NCBI GenBank assembly: GCA_951804985.1
Contig: OX638130.1
Span: forward strand, 126,679,593 to 126,743,592
Direction: 5' to 3'
Origin: Dryomyza anilis
Taxonomy: Eukaryota > Arthropoda > Insecta > Diptera > Dryomyzidae
DNA length: 64,000 nt
The notes under the pieces: model-generated
The model's database searches: none
Told to the model about the DNA's origin: nothing
What the model saw: only the letters and a program-made list of their open reading frames with translations
Shown: one piece after another, positions 37,123 through 49,881 of the stretch
Position numbering within the stretch: the first letter of the stretch is position 1
How the letters are laid out: every line of letters begins with the position of its first letter
Translations under genes and position numbers: made by a program

Positions 37123-37383
37123 TATATCGTCGTTATAGAACTAAAAGTCACCAAATACATTTTCAAAATGCCAAATATTCATTTATAAAAATCTTTATAA
37201 ATCTGACAAATTTTAATCTATGATCTCAATTTTTTTTACCACATGTTATGAAAATGTAAATCTATTAGTTGATTATTCAACTACAAAAATGCGTCAATTA
37301 CTTTTAATAATATTTATTAAGAAACTCAAAAATTAAGTTTTTCATAAAAATGCACTTGGTGACTTTTCGTTCTACAACGACTT
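37123..37383. mobile_element. MITE family A, copy 3
   Basis: Left end TATATCGTCGTTATAGAACT and right end CGTTCTACAACGACTTG, with inner words GTCACCAAATACATTTTC and GCACTTGGTGACTTTTCG inverted. It is inserted inside the TCGA-rich repeat: flanks GATAAATGTTTA and TTGTCAAAGAATTTGAATG are contiguous in the paralogous repeat unit at about 36585-36620. Confidence 0.85.
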
Positions 37384-38199
37384 GTAACTTGTCAAAGAAT
37401 TTGAATGTATGAGAAATTTTAAAAATTTGAATTTGAAGTAAAAAGTTTAAGTTCAAAATATGTCGAAAAACTCAAGAATTATCATATATTTGTAATGTGT
37501 ATAAATTTAAAACATGAGGCAATAGAAAAACAGATTATCTTGATTAGAATCTTGAGGTCCATCGGAAATTCATACTAAGATCGTACATATTTGTTTTGTT
37601 GTTGTTTTTGCTGTGGTATTGTAAAAATTATCATGGTCAGATTAAGTAGATTTTGAAACAGATCGGGTTCTGACAACAGTTGAAATACGAAACATATTTT
37701 CCGATTATGGCTCTAGTACAATATTTAATATGGTATTATAGTTCAATCTAAAAATAAATCTTTACGTTGTAAATTCGAAATCTAAATGACAAAAATAGAA
37801 ATTAATTTTTCAAAGAATTGAATTTATCAAAAATTCTATCATTTCATATAAATATAAATAGATTGACAATAAGCATTATTTGAGTTTTTACAAAATATCC
37901 CAAAAACGAAGATATGAATATAAACAATTCAAATATAAAACTTTCGAGCATTTTACAGTTTTGAAACGAATTTCAAAATTTAATTTCTCAGTACAAACAA
38001 TGGTTTTTTAAGTTAATGTAATAAAGTCAACCTGTTTGGACTAGAATTCGTTTGGCAAATCATGTTTTGCATTGAAATATTGAATTCAAAAACATTTAGT
38101 TACAAATTTTCATAAACAATTCGAACGAAATTTATCAAAGTATTTGAACATAATATTTATATATTTTTAAAATATTCTAATACATTAACGCCTGGCAAT
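37384..38199. other. Intron DNA, end of TCGA repeat then AT-rich
   Basis: The first 70 bases finish the repeat unit interrupted by MITE copy 3. The rest is AT-rich without features. Confidence 0.4.
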
Positions 38200-38686
38200 G
38201 CCATGCCAACCCGTGTTGCAATCACGACTGGCGCAACAACGACTTCGATTCGTTTCGATGGCGGTTGCACTGTTGCTGCTGGGCAACTTGGCGGGCCGTA
38301 TACGAAGCAGGTAAAGCGCCCAACGTTCTTTTGATACCTGTGACAGCGCGAACTCTCTCTCTCTCTACCAATCTCTTGCGCTCTTGTGTTTGTGTTGGCT
38401 CTCTGTGTAACCAGGTGAACGTGTTACCAACACACTGACTCAGCAAGACGGACGCACACAAATACACGAAGCAATTTTTGTTGGCTCAGGTGAGAAAATA
38501 AGCAGTCGTGCCTCATGTTGTTGTTGTTGTGGTGGTGTTTTGTTCTCTTGTTGTTGTTGTCGTTGTTGTATAAACGTGTTTCTCCGCTGCTACACCAGCT
38601 CAGCGTCGAGTTGTTTTCCCCCGCTTAACTGAATGCAAAATAAACAAGTTTCAGTTTTGAAAGAAATTTACGTGCGTCTGGACGTG
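38200..38686 (+). promoter_or_regulatory. ec: ec internal promoter P2: GAGA tract plus Inr + DPE
   Basis: A GC-rich island abruptly interrupts the AT-rich intron. It holds a (CT)n tract at about 38350-38366 (GAGA-factor-type site on the other strand) and TTG repeats at 38518-38566. The initiator TCAGTTTT has A+1 at 38653, and GGACGTG, a perfect DPE, starts at 38680, exactly +28. An A-rich, leader-like sequence follows. Transcripts from here would miss the exons at 4432 and 20006 and could use the ATG at 49102. The TSS is inferred from motifs alone. Confidence 0.62.
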
Positions 38687-39739
38687 AGCAACGCGTGACG
38701 CGCAACCAAGAAAAAATAATAAAAACATTTAAAATATTTTTATAAATTTTACATTAATATAAAATAAACGGCGCGTAATTCAATTGAATGTGCAAAAATA
38801 AAATTAAAACAAAAAAACATATTTATGTTAACAAAGTGCGACAGCTTAAAATGTTGTTCAAAATATAATTTTAAAAAATAACAAAAAAAATCGTAAGTTC
38901 TGCATTCTACTGTGCAACTGAAAAAAGTGTTGATTTTGCTGTTTTTAATAAAGTTAAAAAAATAAAAACTAAAAGTTTTTATAAGAACCTTGTTCATTAG
39001 CCTGCAAACACAAATGATTGGATTACTTTTTGTTAACTGGATTTCTATGCTAATGCAACGTGAACCTAACTAATGATGCTGCAATTTAAAACAAAAACAA
39101 AAAAAAAGCCGCCAAGTCGGGGCCACTAAACGGGGCCAAATTTGCATAACGTCCAACGAGACCAGAACAGTAGCAGCAGACAGTTTTTTCTGGTGGTTGT
39201 CTTAATTTGGGTTTCAGGTTTTTTTTATCAAGATTTTTTATGTTTCTTTGAAAATTTAGCTTGTTTTGCAAATTCAGTTGAGTTTAAAATATATATTTTT
39301 AATATTTATTTAAAATTAAAAAAATATTTTAATATTTATATTAACTTCAACAATTTTGCACGTGCATTTTTTCAAAATAACATTTTACTGGTTTGTCGTA
39401 TATTTTGTATGCCATTTAGACCAGTTTAAGCCATTTCAATGTTACGTTAAAACGCACACCAAACGCTGCGAGCCATTTTCAAAGGCCAACATAATTTGTT
39501 TATTTTTTTGAAAACATTATTTTTATTAACCAGTTAGTAGAAATGTCGATTTGTTTGCCATGACTGTATTTGGCTAAAATAGCTAATCACACGCATTGGC
39601 AGCAAAGTTTTTTAAAAAAATAAACAGGAAATTCAAATCAACTTTTTTTGAATTAACAATAATTAAGAACTTTTAATATTTTTTTTTAACCATTTCGTGT
39701 TTTTTTTTGTATTTTTGTTTTTTTTATTAATTTAAATTA
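38687..39739 (+). other. Possible P2 leader and following intron
   Basis: A-rich leader-like sequence follows the P2 DPE to about 39060. The donor that ends this exon cannot be fixed by eye. No coding sequence recognised. Confidence 0.3.
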
Positions 39740-40560
39740 AAATAATATAGCTTGTTGGTATTAATAATTAGAAAATAAAGCTATTTTATAAAGCTTTCTC
39801 AATTTTTTTGATTAAAAGCTTTCAATTGAAAGAAACCCAGTTAAAATATACTAATAAAAAAGCTTTTGAAACAACTTATATAATAATAGCTTTTTAAAAA
39901 GCTTGAATATAAATAAGCTTTTTAAAAGAATTCATAAATTGAGTTTTATTTTTAGAATTATTTATTTTAACGTTTTTAGAATAAAACTTTGTAAAAATAA
40001 AATGCTTTTTTACCTATTGCAACTTTGTATATCAAAGCTTTTTGTTACTAGTTGTTGACAATTTAAAATAACTATTACATTTTTTTTTCTTGTAAAGATT
40101 AAAATATTCTAATAAAAAAAACTGTTTCAAAATGATAAAATAAAGAAAAAAAGTTTTTTCAAAATGCTAGATTTAAAATTATTTATAAATAATAAATATA
40201 AATAAAAAAGCTTTATTCTAGTTTTAAAAATAAAAGTTAAAAAATACGTTTTAAAAATACAACATATCTAAAATGCTATTGGTTTTGATAAAAATGAATT
40301 AAAAAAGTTAAGATTAATAAATAAAACTTTTCGAAAAGTTTAAATACAAAAAAGAAGCTTTAAAAACACTTTAATAAAAATAAATTCAATGAAAAGAGTT
40401 TTTAAAGCTTTAAAAGAAAAAGCTGTTAAAAGCTTCGTTAAAAAAGCGCTTAAAAATCCATAATAAAAAAGCTTTAATATAAATAAATCAAAAAGCTTAA
40501 TTACAAAGAGCTTTTAAAGCTTTAATAAATATAGCTTAAAAATTAAATTGAAATAATTAA
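39740..40560. repeat. AAAGCTTT-rich degenerate repeat
   Basis: The palindromic word AAAGCTTT/AAGCTTTTAAAA and its variants recur dozens of times at irregular spacing, in an AT-only background. A smaller patch of the same words lies just upstream of the alternative exon (48940-49085). Confidence 0.7.
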
Positions 40561-43080
40561 AATTGAAATAATTAAAAGTTCTATATTTAACACAAAATAG
40601 AAACTGTATATTTTTGGGTTTTTATAAAAAATTAAGATTTAAATTACATTTGATGTTCCACTGAAGAATTTATTTTCAAAGCCTTATTATCAGACACTTA
40701 AAATATAAAGCATTTCCATATCTTTATTACGCCTACTACCAACAATTAACACTATAACTCGAACCGCCATTATGTAAAAGGTTAACCAAAGAACCTCTAT
40801 AATCAAGCAAGAAATTTGCATTGCTTGAAAATAAAAATTAGCTGTGCATGCAGCATATTTAAAAGCTGTTATTGCCATTAAAAAAGACTCTTTGCTAATA
40901 TTAAGATTAGAAAAAAGAGCATTGCCTAAGTGCATTTTTATCGCCCACAACATGTAGACTGCATTTAAATGGCATTTAAAAAATAACTATAATAAATTCA
41001 CAGATTTACAGAACTATAAATTTAAATACTTCATAGCTATACTCTACCAAAAAGATTTAAGTTTAACTTAAATAATACTGAGAAGTTTAACATTGATTGG
41101 CACATAAAAAAATCTAATATTATTCATTATCTTTGCCAACAAAATAATCTCTAAACGATAGATTCCTATACGCAGAAGAAGACACCCCTGAAAGGTACTC
41201 AATTTATACCTGGAAAAACAATGAAAATAAATCCGCTTAAACTGTAGATCGCACAAACGCAGCATGTGTTTTACGAGTGTATCTTTCGAGAAACTGCTGC
41301 GCTACTTCTATCTTTATTTACTACTGTGCACTAGACTGAACACTAGTCTTACTTCAAAAAAAAAATACCCTTTAAAAAGAAGTGCCCAAAAATCAAGTCA
41401 GGTGTCTGCGGCACTACGAAAAAACGCATTAAAGTCAATTTCATAAGACGTGACAATAGCCAAAATGAGCGCTAATGCTGCACAATAGACAGCGTTACTA
41501 ATTTTAGACTTTTGTACATTTTTCAAATCAAAATTTTTAAGAGCCTTTGTGGAACCTTTTAGAAACCTTTGAGGCACCTTTTTAACGCCACACCATCCAA
41601 ACAACAGCTCATTGCAAATGCAGCGCACATTTAAACGTTGTAGAAATCTTTTTTTGAAAAACATTTTCCAATTAATAAACATAAATTCTACTTCGATTAG
41701 GTATTGTGTAAATAAATTATTATGTAAAAGCCATAAATTCACTGCAGAGTGCATGTGCTGTTCAACTCGAGCTATTTAAAAATGCTGCTCATGTGCGACT
41801 CATAAAAATTCATAAATGAATATTTGCATAAGCGTTACGGTGCGATCTTCTGCGACGAAGTTTTTTTATGTTCATTATTATTATTAGTTTTTTATAAGTG
41901 AAAAATCAGCAGCAACATATGTCAGCAGCATAATAATGGCGGTCTGTATGGCGCGCAACAAGTGGCGACGATTTAAATTTAAAAACAAATAAAGCCTTCT
42001 ACATGTAAATAGGTTCTTATTGCTTGAGCTCTTTTGATTTTTCTAAAAGAGTTTTTTTTTTATTTTAGGCTCAAGTGTAACGTTGAGCATACTAAGTTTT
42101 TTAACTGAAATTAGCATATTTGGCATGTTACAAAGTAGGTTTTTTCTTTTATTAAGACACACAGTTTAAGGCGCAGAAGTGGCTTTGAATGCCGCAGAAA
42201 AATGCCTAAATATTGCCGTGCATTTTAATGCTGCAAATGGCAACAATGTTGTCAATCACAATATCGAATGACTACTACTGAAGTTTAGCTGTTTTCCCAG
42301 AAATGCCTCAAAATGTTGGCAGCATTTCAAGCATTTAATATAACACTTTAAATAAGCCGCAGCCTTTTGGCATTAAGTTAATAATTAATTTTTTTTATTC
42401 GCCTAATGCATGTGGCTTTAATTAAAAAAAAAACTGCGCGTAATTAAGAGAATTTCATGCAAACCTACTAAATGTTGCTTTAAAAGTCAGCAGCATTTAG
42501 CTATTGCTGTGGACTTTAAAAGAATTCGCTTACTTTCAAGGTCTGCCAGCTTCATGCATTTATGTAGTAGCTAAAAATTATATTTTTTATAAATTTATAA
42601 TTTTTTTGCTCAACACATGAATCATTAATAACTGTCAATATGATTTAGCAATAAAATGTCAGCTTTATTTGCTTATTAAAATCAAAAAGGGAATAAATTA
42701 AAAAAAATTCTCAGTATTACAGAAAATACCATTTTTGCTTATTTAAAAACCCAGCAGAAAATGAATCGGCACTGATGAATACAGTGCTGAATTTTGTACT
42801 AAGAATGGAGGTCTGAAAAATTCAATACAGTATTTATAATGTGTGCTATTCAGATATGAAATGATTTGCATTTGAATCTTAAAGTTAAGAACTCAATTCT
42901 GAAAAGAATTTCAATTATTATTCTATTTAGAACTCATCGTGAAAGTAAGGTTTAAGAAGTAGTCAGGTCTGATAGTATAGCTGAATATTCAAAATATGAT
43001 TTTATGCCTGAAAATGAATTTTAAGAATTTTAGAAGAAAGTAATGTGAACTTTAATACATGAATTGTCGAACATTTGTAT
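40561..43080. other. Intron DNA, nothing recognised
   Basis: AT-rich with a few GC-richer patches at 41760-41990 and 42180-42340. Chance frames near 40690-41754 have no family resemblance. Confidence 0.4.
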
Positions 43081-43253
43081 ATAAAATTTTAAAGAAATAT
43101 GTTAGTGGTATTCAGGAATGACCGTACTATTAAAATACCATAAAATGAATAGTATTTTTTGATATTATTTCAGAACTGTTTGATTTCGTTCTAATGGTAA
43201 TTTTTTTTTGTTCGAAGAATACCATTAAATACTCCAAAATAAACTTTTGTTTA
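43081..43253. mobile_element. Decayed relative of the ACACCC-ended MITE
   Basis: AATACCATTAAATACT-type words of the MITE interior occur without intact ends, so this is a diverged partial copy next to the complete copy at 43254. Confidence 0.5.
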
Positions 43254-43477
43254 TACACTCTGAAAAAATTACAATATAAATAATAGTTTTTTACTATTAA
43301 AATTAGTCAATAGTATAAATTATTATTTTAATCGGAAAATACCATTAAATACTACAAAATACCATGACATTTCCATTGAATTTATATGAAAATATTTATT
43401 TTTTGCGAACTATTTAATTAATAATTGTCCCATTGACCAATTTTAATGGGATTTTCGGGAATTTTTTTCTGGGTGTA
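43254..43477. mobile_element. MITE, ACACCC-ended family, copy 2
   Basis: Left end TACACTCTGAAAAAATTAC and right end GAATTTTTTTCTGGGTGTA. The internal words ATTGACCAATTTTAATGGGA and AATACCATGACATTTCC are those of the copy at 2306, in inverted orientation. 224 bp. Confidence 0.8.
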
Positions 43478-44109
43478 TTAAAAATATCTTTTTTTGTATA
43501 CTATTATAGCATACAACTATGGACAAACTATAAAAATACCATACAATTAATAGTTTTTTTAATATTATTTCAATGATTTTTGCTATTAAAATAAGTTAAG
43601 AGGATTCATTATGGTGTTTTTCGAAGAATGCTATAAAATACCATAAAGTACTATTAAAATATTTTTCAATTTACATGAAAAAATATGTTTTTTGATGAAT
43701 TTTTGTAATATGACATAAAATTGAATATATGAATTGACCAACATTTATATAACATATAGTAAAACTCTCAGAAGTATTAAGGAATGGGCATACTGTAAAA
43801 ATACCTTAAAATTAATAGTTTTTAAATATTATTTTATAATATTTACTATTCAAATTACTCAATGTGATAATCATGTTTTAATCGTTAATACCATCAACAA
43901 ATATTACTAAAATATTCTTCAGAGTTTTATGAACAAAAATTATGTTTTTTGTATACTATTAAATTAATACTAGACTCACAATAAAAATACTATATTTAAT
44001 ACCCCAAAATTAATAGTTTTTGATATTATTTAGTAATTTTGACTATTCAAATTACTCAATAATATAATAATTCAATAATTTATAGTTTTATTCGGAGAAT
44101 GCCAATAAA
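43478..44109. mobile_element. Decayed relatives of the same MITE
   Basis: Two or three diverged partial units (TATTATTTCAATGATTTTTG, AATACCATAAAATTAATAG) repeat the interior of the family without intact ends. Confidence 0.5.
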
Positions 44110-44332
44110 TACACCCAGAAAAAAATACTATATAAATAATAGTATTTTACTATTAAAAATAGTCAATAGGATAAATATTATTTTAATAGGAAACTACCAC
44201 TAAATACTAGAAAATACCATGATATTTCCATTGATTTTATATAAAAAGAAATATTTTTTGTATACTATTAATTTAAAAATTGTCCTATTGACCAATTTTA
44301 ATGGGATTTGAGGGAATTTTTTTCTAGGTGTA
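44110..44332. mobile_element. MITE, ACACCC-ended family, copy 3
   Basis: Ends TACACCCAGAAAAAAATACT and GGAATTTTTTTCTAGGTGTA are inverted repeats. 223 bp, with an interior collinear with the 43254 copy. It is followed by another decayed unit to about 44600. Confidence 0.85.
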
Positions 44333-45599
44333 CTGCAAAATACTATTAAAATACTATAAAAATATATGAAAAAATTATGTATTTTTTTGTATACTATTGA
44401 ATTAATACCAGACACACTATGAAAATATCAAACAATTGTTAGTTTTTTTAATATTATTTATTAATGTTGTATATCAAAATTAGTCTATAGCATAAATTAT
44501 TGTTTTTATCGAACAAAACCATTAAATAACAAAAAAATACTATTAAATTAATTTTGATTTTAAATGAAAAAGAAAATATTTTTCTTAACTATTAAATACA
44601 ATAACCGTACTTTATACAGGTTTGAACCTAGATCTGCTATTTTACGCTGGAATTCATTTCATGTTTCATTAGAAATGCAGCCTGCAAATAGCTAATAAAT
44701 TAAGTTGAAAAAAAAAACCTAAATTGAAACGTTATTTTTTATAGCGTCACTAAATTAAATAAAACGTTATTTTTCCACTTAAAGCAAAGAACAAAAAGGA
44801 AGCGCACCGCACAAGTGCCGGAAATGCAGCGCTACGTAGAACATTAGAACTTTATTTGTTGGGCGACTGACTACTTGAGACATTTAGTCTTTTTCTAAGT
44901 AAAGAATATGCCGACATAATTTTGGACAATTTGCTGTTATGTCAACATAAACGCAGCCAGTTTCCTCAACAACATAAAACGAGAAATACTTGGTGGTCAT
45001 TTTTGACACTTTGACATTTGTGCAGAACATTTTATGACTTCCAACACAAAAACAAAAACTCACACTTTGTATATGTTATAAAATTAATTGCGTAAAATTA
45101 TAAAAATTAACTGAGCATTAAATGTTTGCAATGAAAAGGCATACATTAAATTTTAATAAATTAACAAAGCGCAACGACGGTTTTAATTGTTTAACACAAC
45201 ACAACAATTATGCATTTAATAAAATTGCAAAAACAATTAAAAGAAAAAAACCGCATAAATTATTAAATGACATAAACAATTTATCAAAACAATTACAAAA
45301 TTATATAAAAATTTGTTAAACATTTAACGTACTTTAAAATAATTGTTGGCGCACACTTTTCGTTTTTTTTTTTTGGCATTACTTCAATTATTACTTAATT
45401 TTTTAAGTTTTCCTGTTTTTTAAGATTTATACATTTATGTTGTAAAAGCTGCAAAGAAATTGTGTGTCAAGTTCGTTGTTGTAGTCTTTCGTTTCTTCGA
45501 ACTGTTAATGCGGCGCAACATGAGTTGGCAGAAATTTTTGATGTAATAAATGAAAATTGTATATATAGCAATTAAAGCTACTTAGCAACTGTTTTAATT
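44333..45599. other. Decayed MITE tail, then intron DNA
   Basis: A partial MITE unit runs to about 44600. AT-rich DNA follows, with a motif copy AGTTCGTTGTTGTAGTCTTT at 45470. Confidence 0.4.
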
Positions 45600-46470
45600 G
45601 TTAAATATTTTGCACAATTTATGCTTAATTTTCAATTGTTCAGTTGCTCTTGACTTTAATATGTTTTCTATACAAAAATATTTTTAATAAATATTGAATT
45701 ATTAGCAAATAAATCACACTTAAAATGGGGTCTTTTTAGACCCTTTTGAAATTGGACTGCAGACAAGAAGTTGTATAGGCTACATTTTTAAAAATATTTT
45801 TAATAGTTAATTAACAAATCATGTGTGCTTAAAATCCATGCAGAACACTTAAGAATTTCTTATTTAGATTTTTTTAAAATGGCAAAAGTTATGAGCATCA
45901 AAATATTTTTTTTTTAATTTTAATTGCTTTCTATGACTTGTTAAGTTGCTCTTGCTTTAAACTAATTTTGAATTTAAAAATAATTTTTATATATTTTATA
46001 TTTATCATGTGTGCTTAAAATCCATGCAGAACACTTAAGAATTTCTTATTTAGATTTTTTTAAAATGGCAAAAGTTATGAGCATCAAAATATTTTTTTTT
46101 TAATTTTAATTGCTTTCTATGACTTGTTAAGTTGCTCTTGCTTTAAACTAATTTTGAATTTAAAAATAATTTTTATATATTTTATATTTATTAACAAATC
46201 TTTTGTGCTTAAAATCTATGCAGAAAACTTAAGAATTTCATATGTAGCTTTTTTTAAAATGTCATAAGTTATGATAATATTTATTTTTTAAAAATTTTAA
46301 TTATGTTTTTTTTGGCTTGTGCAGTTGCTCTTGTTTTAAATTAATTTTTAATTAAAAAATAATATTTAAATATTTTATATTAGGCGCAAATAAAACATAT
46401 TAAAAATTGGGTATTTTTAGCCCCTTTTTAATTCGCTCTGCAGAAAATAATTTTTACAAACTAAAATTTT
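45600..46470. repeat. Tandem repeat with 186-bp recent duplication
   Basis: Units beginning TCATGTGTGCTTAAAATCCA at 45819 and 46005 are nearly identical over 186 bp. A third, diverged unit starts at about 46199, and more decayed relatives flank the array (GGGGTCTTTTTAGACCCC near 45727 and GGGTATTTTTAGCCCC near 46407). Confidence 0.9.
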
Positions 46471-49101
46471 ATAATTATTGCTAAAAGCTATATAACAAAT
46501 CTAGAAAACTTAAAATCATTTCACTTAATTGAAATATTTCACATACAACTTGTAAAAATTGCATATATTATAAGAACCGAAAATGCAATTTTTCTTATTT
46601 TTGTTAGAAAATTTATTTATTTTTTGTATTTTCATTAAAGCAAATAACACTTAATAAACAAATGATGCTGAAGACACTTTTTTGCTTTCCCTTTAGTTCC
46701 CAAATCCTTTCGTTAAAAGCAGCAAACAACATAAACCAGTTCCAGATCGTCTAAAGTTACTGAAAAAGTAGGACATAGAGCATACAGTTTCGTTAAAACT
46801 CTTTGCAAAAAATGCTACTTTTTGCAGTAACAAAGTACAAAAACGTGACGCTGACAACTGCATTGAACGATTCTGGTTTCTCGGTTATAACTTTGCTGCT
46901 TTGGCAAAATTTGAGAGCTGCAAAAAAGTGAAATTAAATGCGGCAATAAATTGACTTTAAAGACCTTAAAAACGTAGTAAAAACCCTCAAACTGGTTATC
47001 AATTACAAGGCACAGAAAATTGCAATGCGACAAAAAAAAAATACTTGGGTTTCAAATTTATGGCAAATAAATGTAAAAAAAAACAAACAAATGTTTAAAC
47101 TGCGTTGAACTTTTGTTACAAGTAAATACTACAAAAAATACGATAAAATAAAAACACTCAAATTGTATTTCGTAGATACAAATAAAACTGCCGGCGCAGC
47201 AGTTTAACTTCAAGTGCTCAAATTACCATTTTGGCCCATTAACGCTTTTCTATGTCACAGACATTACATAAATTTATATATTTTACTTTATATGGAAAAT
47301 ATATATGCAGTGCCATTTGTAGTTTACGTGAAATGTATCTAGTTACATTTGTATCTATAAAGTAGCGCGTATCTGACAGCATATGTTGCGGGTTTTCTGT
47401 TGGCTTTTGGCATTTTTTCCATAGCTCTCCAGTTTTTTACTAGATTTTTTTGATAGCTGCAGCATCTTTTGATTGATCGACGACTGTTTGATGGCGGTTA
47501 ACTTGTCATTTTGTTCTATAGTCAAAAATCATTTTAAAAATCTTTATAGCTTTTTGTCTTTGCGGTGAATTAAAACAGATTTTTAATGTTCATTTTTTAT
47601 ATCTGCATTCAGAACTGTACAAATAAAACAAGATTTCTCTTTTGTAAGATTGATTGTTTTGACGTTTGATGCGCATTTGTTTTATTTTCTACGTAATTTC
47701 TATGTTTTGCTTTAAAGTTATTAATAGATAATCCAGGAAATATGCTTAGCAAAGTAAATTTGATGTGGCGCACAAAGATTTGTTGCCTTCAATTAAAACT
47801 CTATGGTTTATAATGCGGGAAATACATTTTTAACGTAATTTTAATTTGGCTCAAAATATAAGAAATTGTTGTAATTAATTTTTATGTTTTCTGATATTTG
47901 TGTATGCAAGTGAATTTAAGTTTTTTTCTTTGTACAAATTTCTTAAAACTGTCTGTGATATACACGAAAAACATATGACTCACTTATACTGTTCGTTGCA
48001 TTTTGCCTCAACCTGACCCCGCATGACCTGACAAAGCGAATCCCACATTATTTAGCGCTTTGCCAAGATTGATTTACGCCAACAGTCGAGGCAGCAACCA
48101 TGACACGGGTCCCTACAAAACAAAAGAACCACTTACCGCGTGAGTCAGAAACACACACACTGGAACCACAAAACTTCTGACAAAGAAAATGGTAACAAAT
48201 GCAAAGCAGGCCAACTGCAAGAAGTGCGCAAATAAATTATGGCCAAGACAGGAAATAAAGTTAGCAGCAGGAAAATAGTTTTTGTCTTTGATATTGGCAC
48301 AGTTTAAATTTTTATATTTTTTTTTATATTTTTCATATACTGCAGACTCCGTAGTTGCTCTGACAGTCAGGTTTAATATTTACCTTGGACATAGGGGCAG
48401 TACGCGTATCTGGCAGAGCCTTATGCCAGAGTTCTAAATGAGCCTGCGCAAAAGTTTAGGGTTTTAATGACGCTGCAATGTGGCGATTAAGTGGCACAAA
48501 AGGGCCACAACAATTTTGCAGCATATGCAGTAATTTAGGGCAGCAAAGTGACAGCAAAAGTAATGCCACTTAAGAGAAACAAAAAGAAAAAAAAAACGAA
48601 GCTTGACATATGGCCTACGTGTCTGCGGCACAGTCCAAAGTAGTAGGGAAAGAAGTCATTGCAAGACATTAAAAACATGCAAATATTAAAGAAGGGAGGG
48701 TCTACGTTTAAAATGGCGGCAGCAGATGAACTTAATTGAGGGATGTGACAATTACGTGCAATAAATTGTGTTTTAAATGCAGGTTAATGAAAGGTTTAAC
48801 AAATATATACAAAAAAAAAAAAACAGCAAAATCAACAAATACCAAATTTACCAAAAGTACGGTATTTATAAAAAATAAAAATTTGTTACAGCTTTTACCA
48901 CAAAACATCAAAGGAAACACGGAAAACTTAATATGCAGCAAAAGCTTAAAAAAGCTTTTAACAATTTGTTCAATGCAGTTTAAAGTGCTTTAAAAACTGT
49001 AAAATAACTTCAATAGAGCTTTATATAAAATAAAGCTTTTTCGTAAAAGCTTTTTCATAAAAGCTTTTAATATTAAAAAGCTACTGCAACGCATCAGCAA
49101 A
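46471..49101. other. Intron upstream of the alternative exon
   Basis: AT-rich, with a GC-richer patch at 47990-48290 (one GTTCGTTGC at 47993) and ordinary single-copy-looking DNA. The last 160 bases are AAGCTTTT-rich. No gene recognised. Confidence 0.4.
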
Positions 49102-49713
49102 ATGATCAAATTCCGTTATAAACGCAAAGAGTCCGCAAATGTTGTTAGCAGCGTCAGCAACAATAGTGGCGCCAGCGACAATAGCAGCAACACTACAACA
49201 ACAGCAGCAACAACAACAAAATGCGCCGAGACCGCATTAAATAAAAATGCAATTGAAACTGCAAAAGCCGTAGCAGCGACAGCAGTTATAACAAAATCAA
49301 GCAACAACTTTAACAACAGCAGCAGTAACTTCAACAGCAATTTAAACAGTAGCAGCACTCCCATCAGCATTGTCAGTTCATCACCTATGTTGCTGCAGCA
49401 TCCGCAACATTGTCAGCTGATTAGCAATGGCGGCACCTTGCCCCGCAGCAGTCCCAAGAAATTCACGGACGCGCGCGACTGCAGCAAAACGGCGACACTG
49501 ACGCGACAGACGAACAGCAGTCGCAAGATATCGGCGCTGGCGAAGGTGGCATCGACAGCAGATCTGGTGGCGCACAATGGTTGGAGTGGTGCGCAGCAGC
49601 AACAACAATTACAACAACAGCAACAGCAGCAAAAACTTTTGTTGCTGTCGCAGGCTCATGGATTGAGTGCCGAGGCGATCGGTGAACGCGACCGTTGCAT
49701 TAATGCAGTCATT
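49102..49713 (+). CDS. ec: echinus alternative N-terminal coding exon
   Basis: 204 codons from an ATG in strong fly context (CAAAATG), beginning [17 protein letters not shown]. It is rich in Ser/Asn/Thr/Ala and includes a basic segment near residues 112-146 ([14 protein letters not shown]) and a Gln run at about residues 167-184. It ends INAVI with donor GTGAGT at 49714, phase 0, compatible with the USP exon at 49882. No family domain is recognised. Used as a first coding exon it makes a protein lacking the Cys box and the VLWHLD segment but retaining the His box. Drosophila echinus is reported to make splice forms lacking catalytic residues, which fits. As an internal exon its upstream acceptor would not be phase 0, which favours the start-exon reading. 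Confidence 0.75.
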
Positions 49714-49881
49714 GTGAGTTGGGCGGGTAAAAGAAAAAGTGGGCGGTACTGGAGGAGGTTGAGAGTTACATTAGCAATGCATTTCTTAAAATTTTATAAA
49801 ATATTTTTTTTATTTTTTTATTTAAAAATTAAATTATTTTTAATAATATTTTTAATCAAATTTTGTCTCTCTTTCTCGCAG

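Noticed and set aside
38461..38495. CTCAG|GTGAGAA taken as a 5' exon donor at 38490
   Set aside because: The Inr+DPE pair at 38653 lies downstream of it, so the sequence is more likely promoter DNA. A separate earlier start could still use it.
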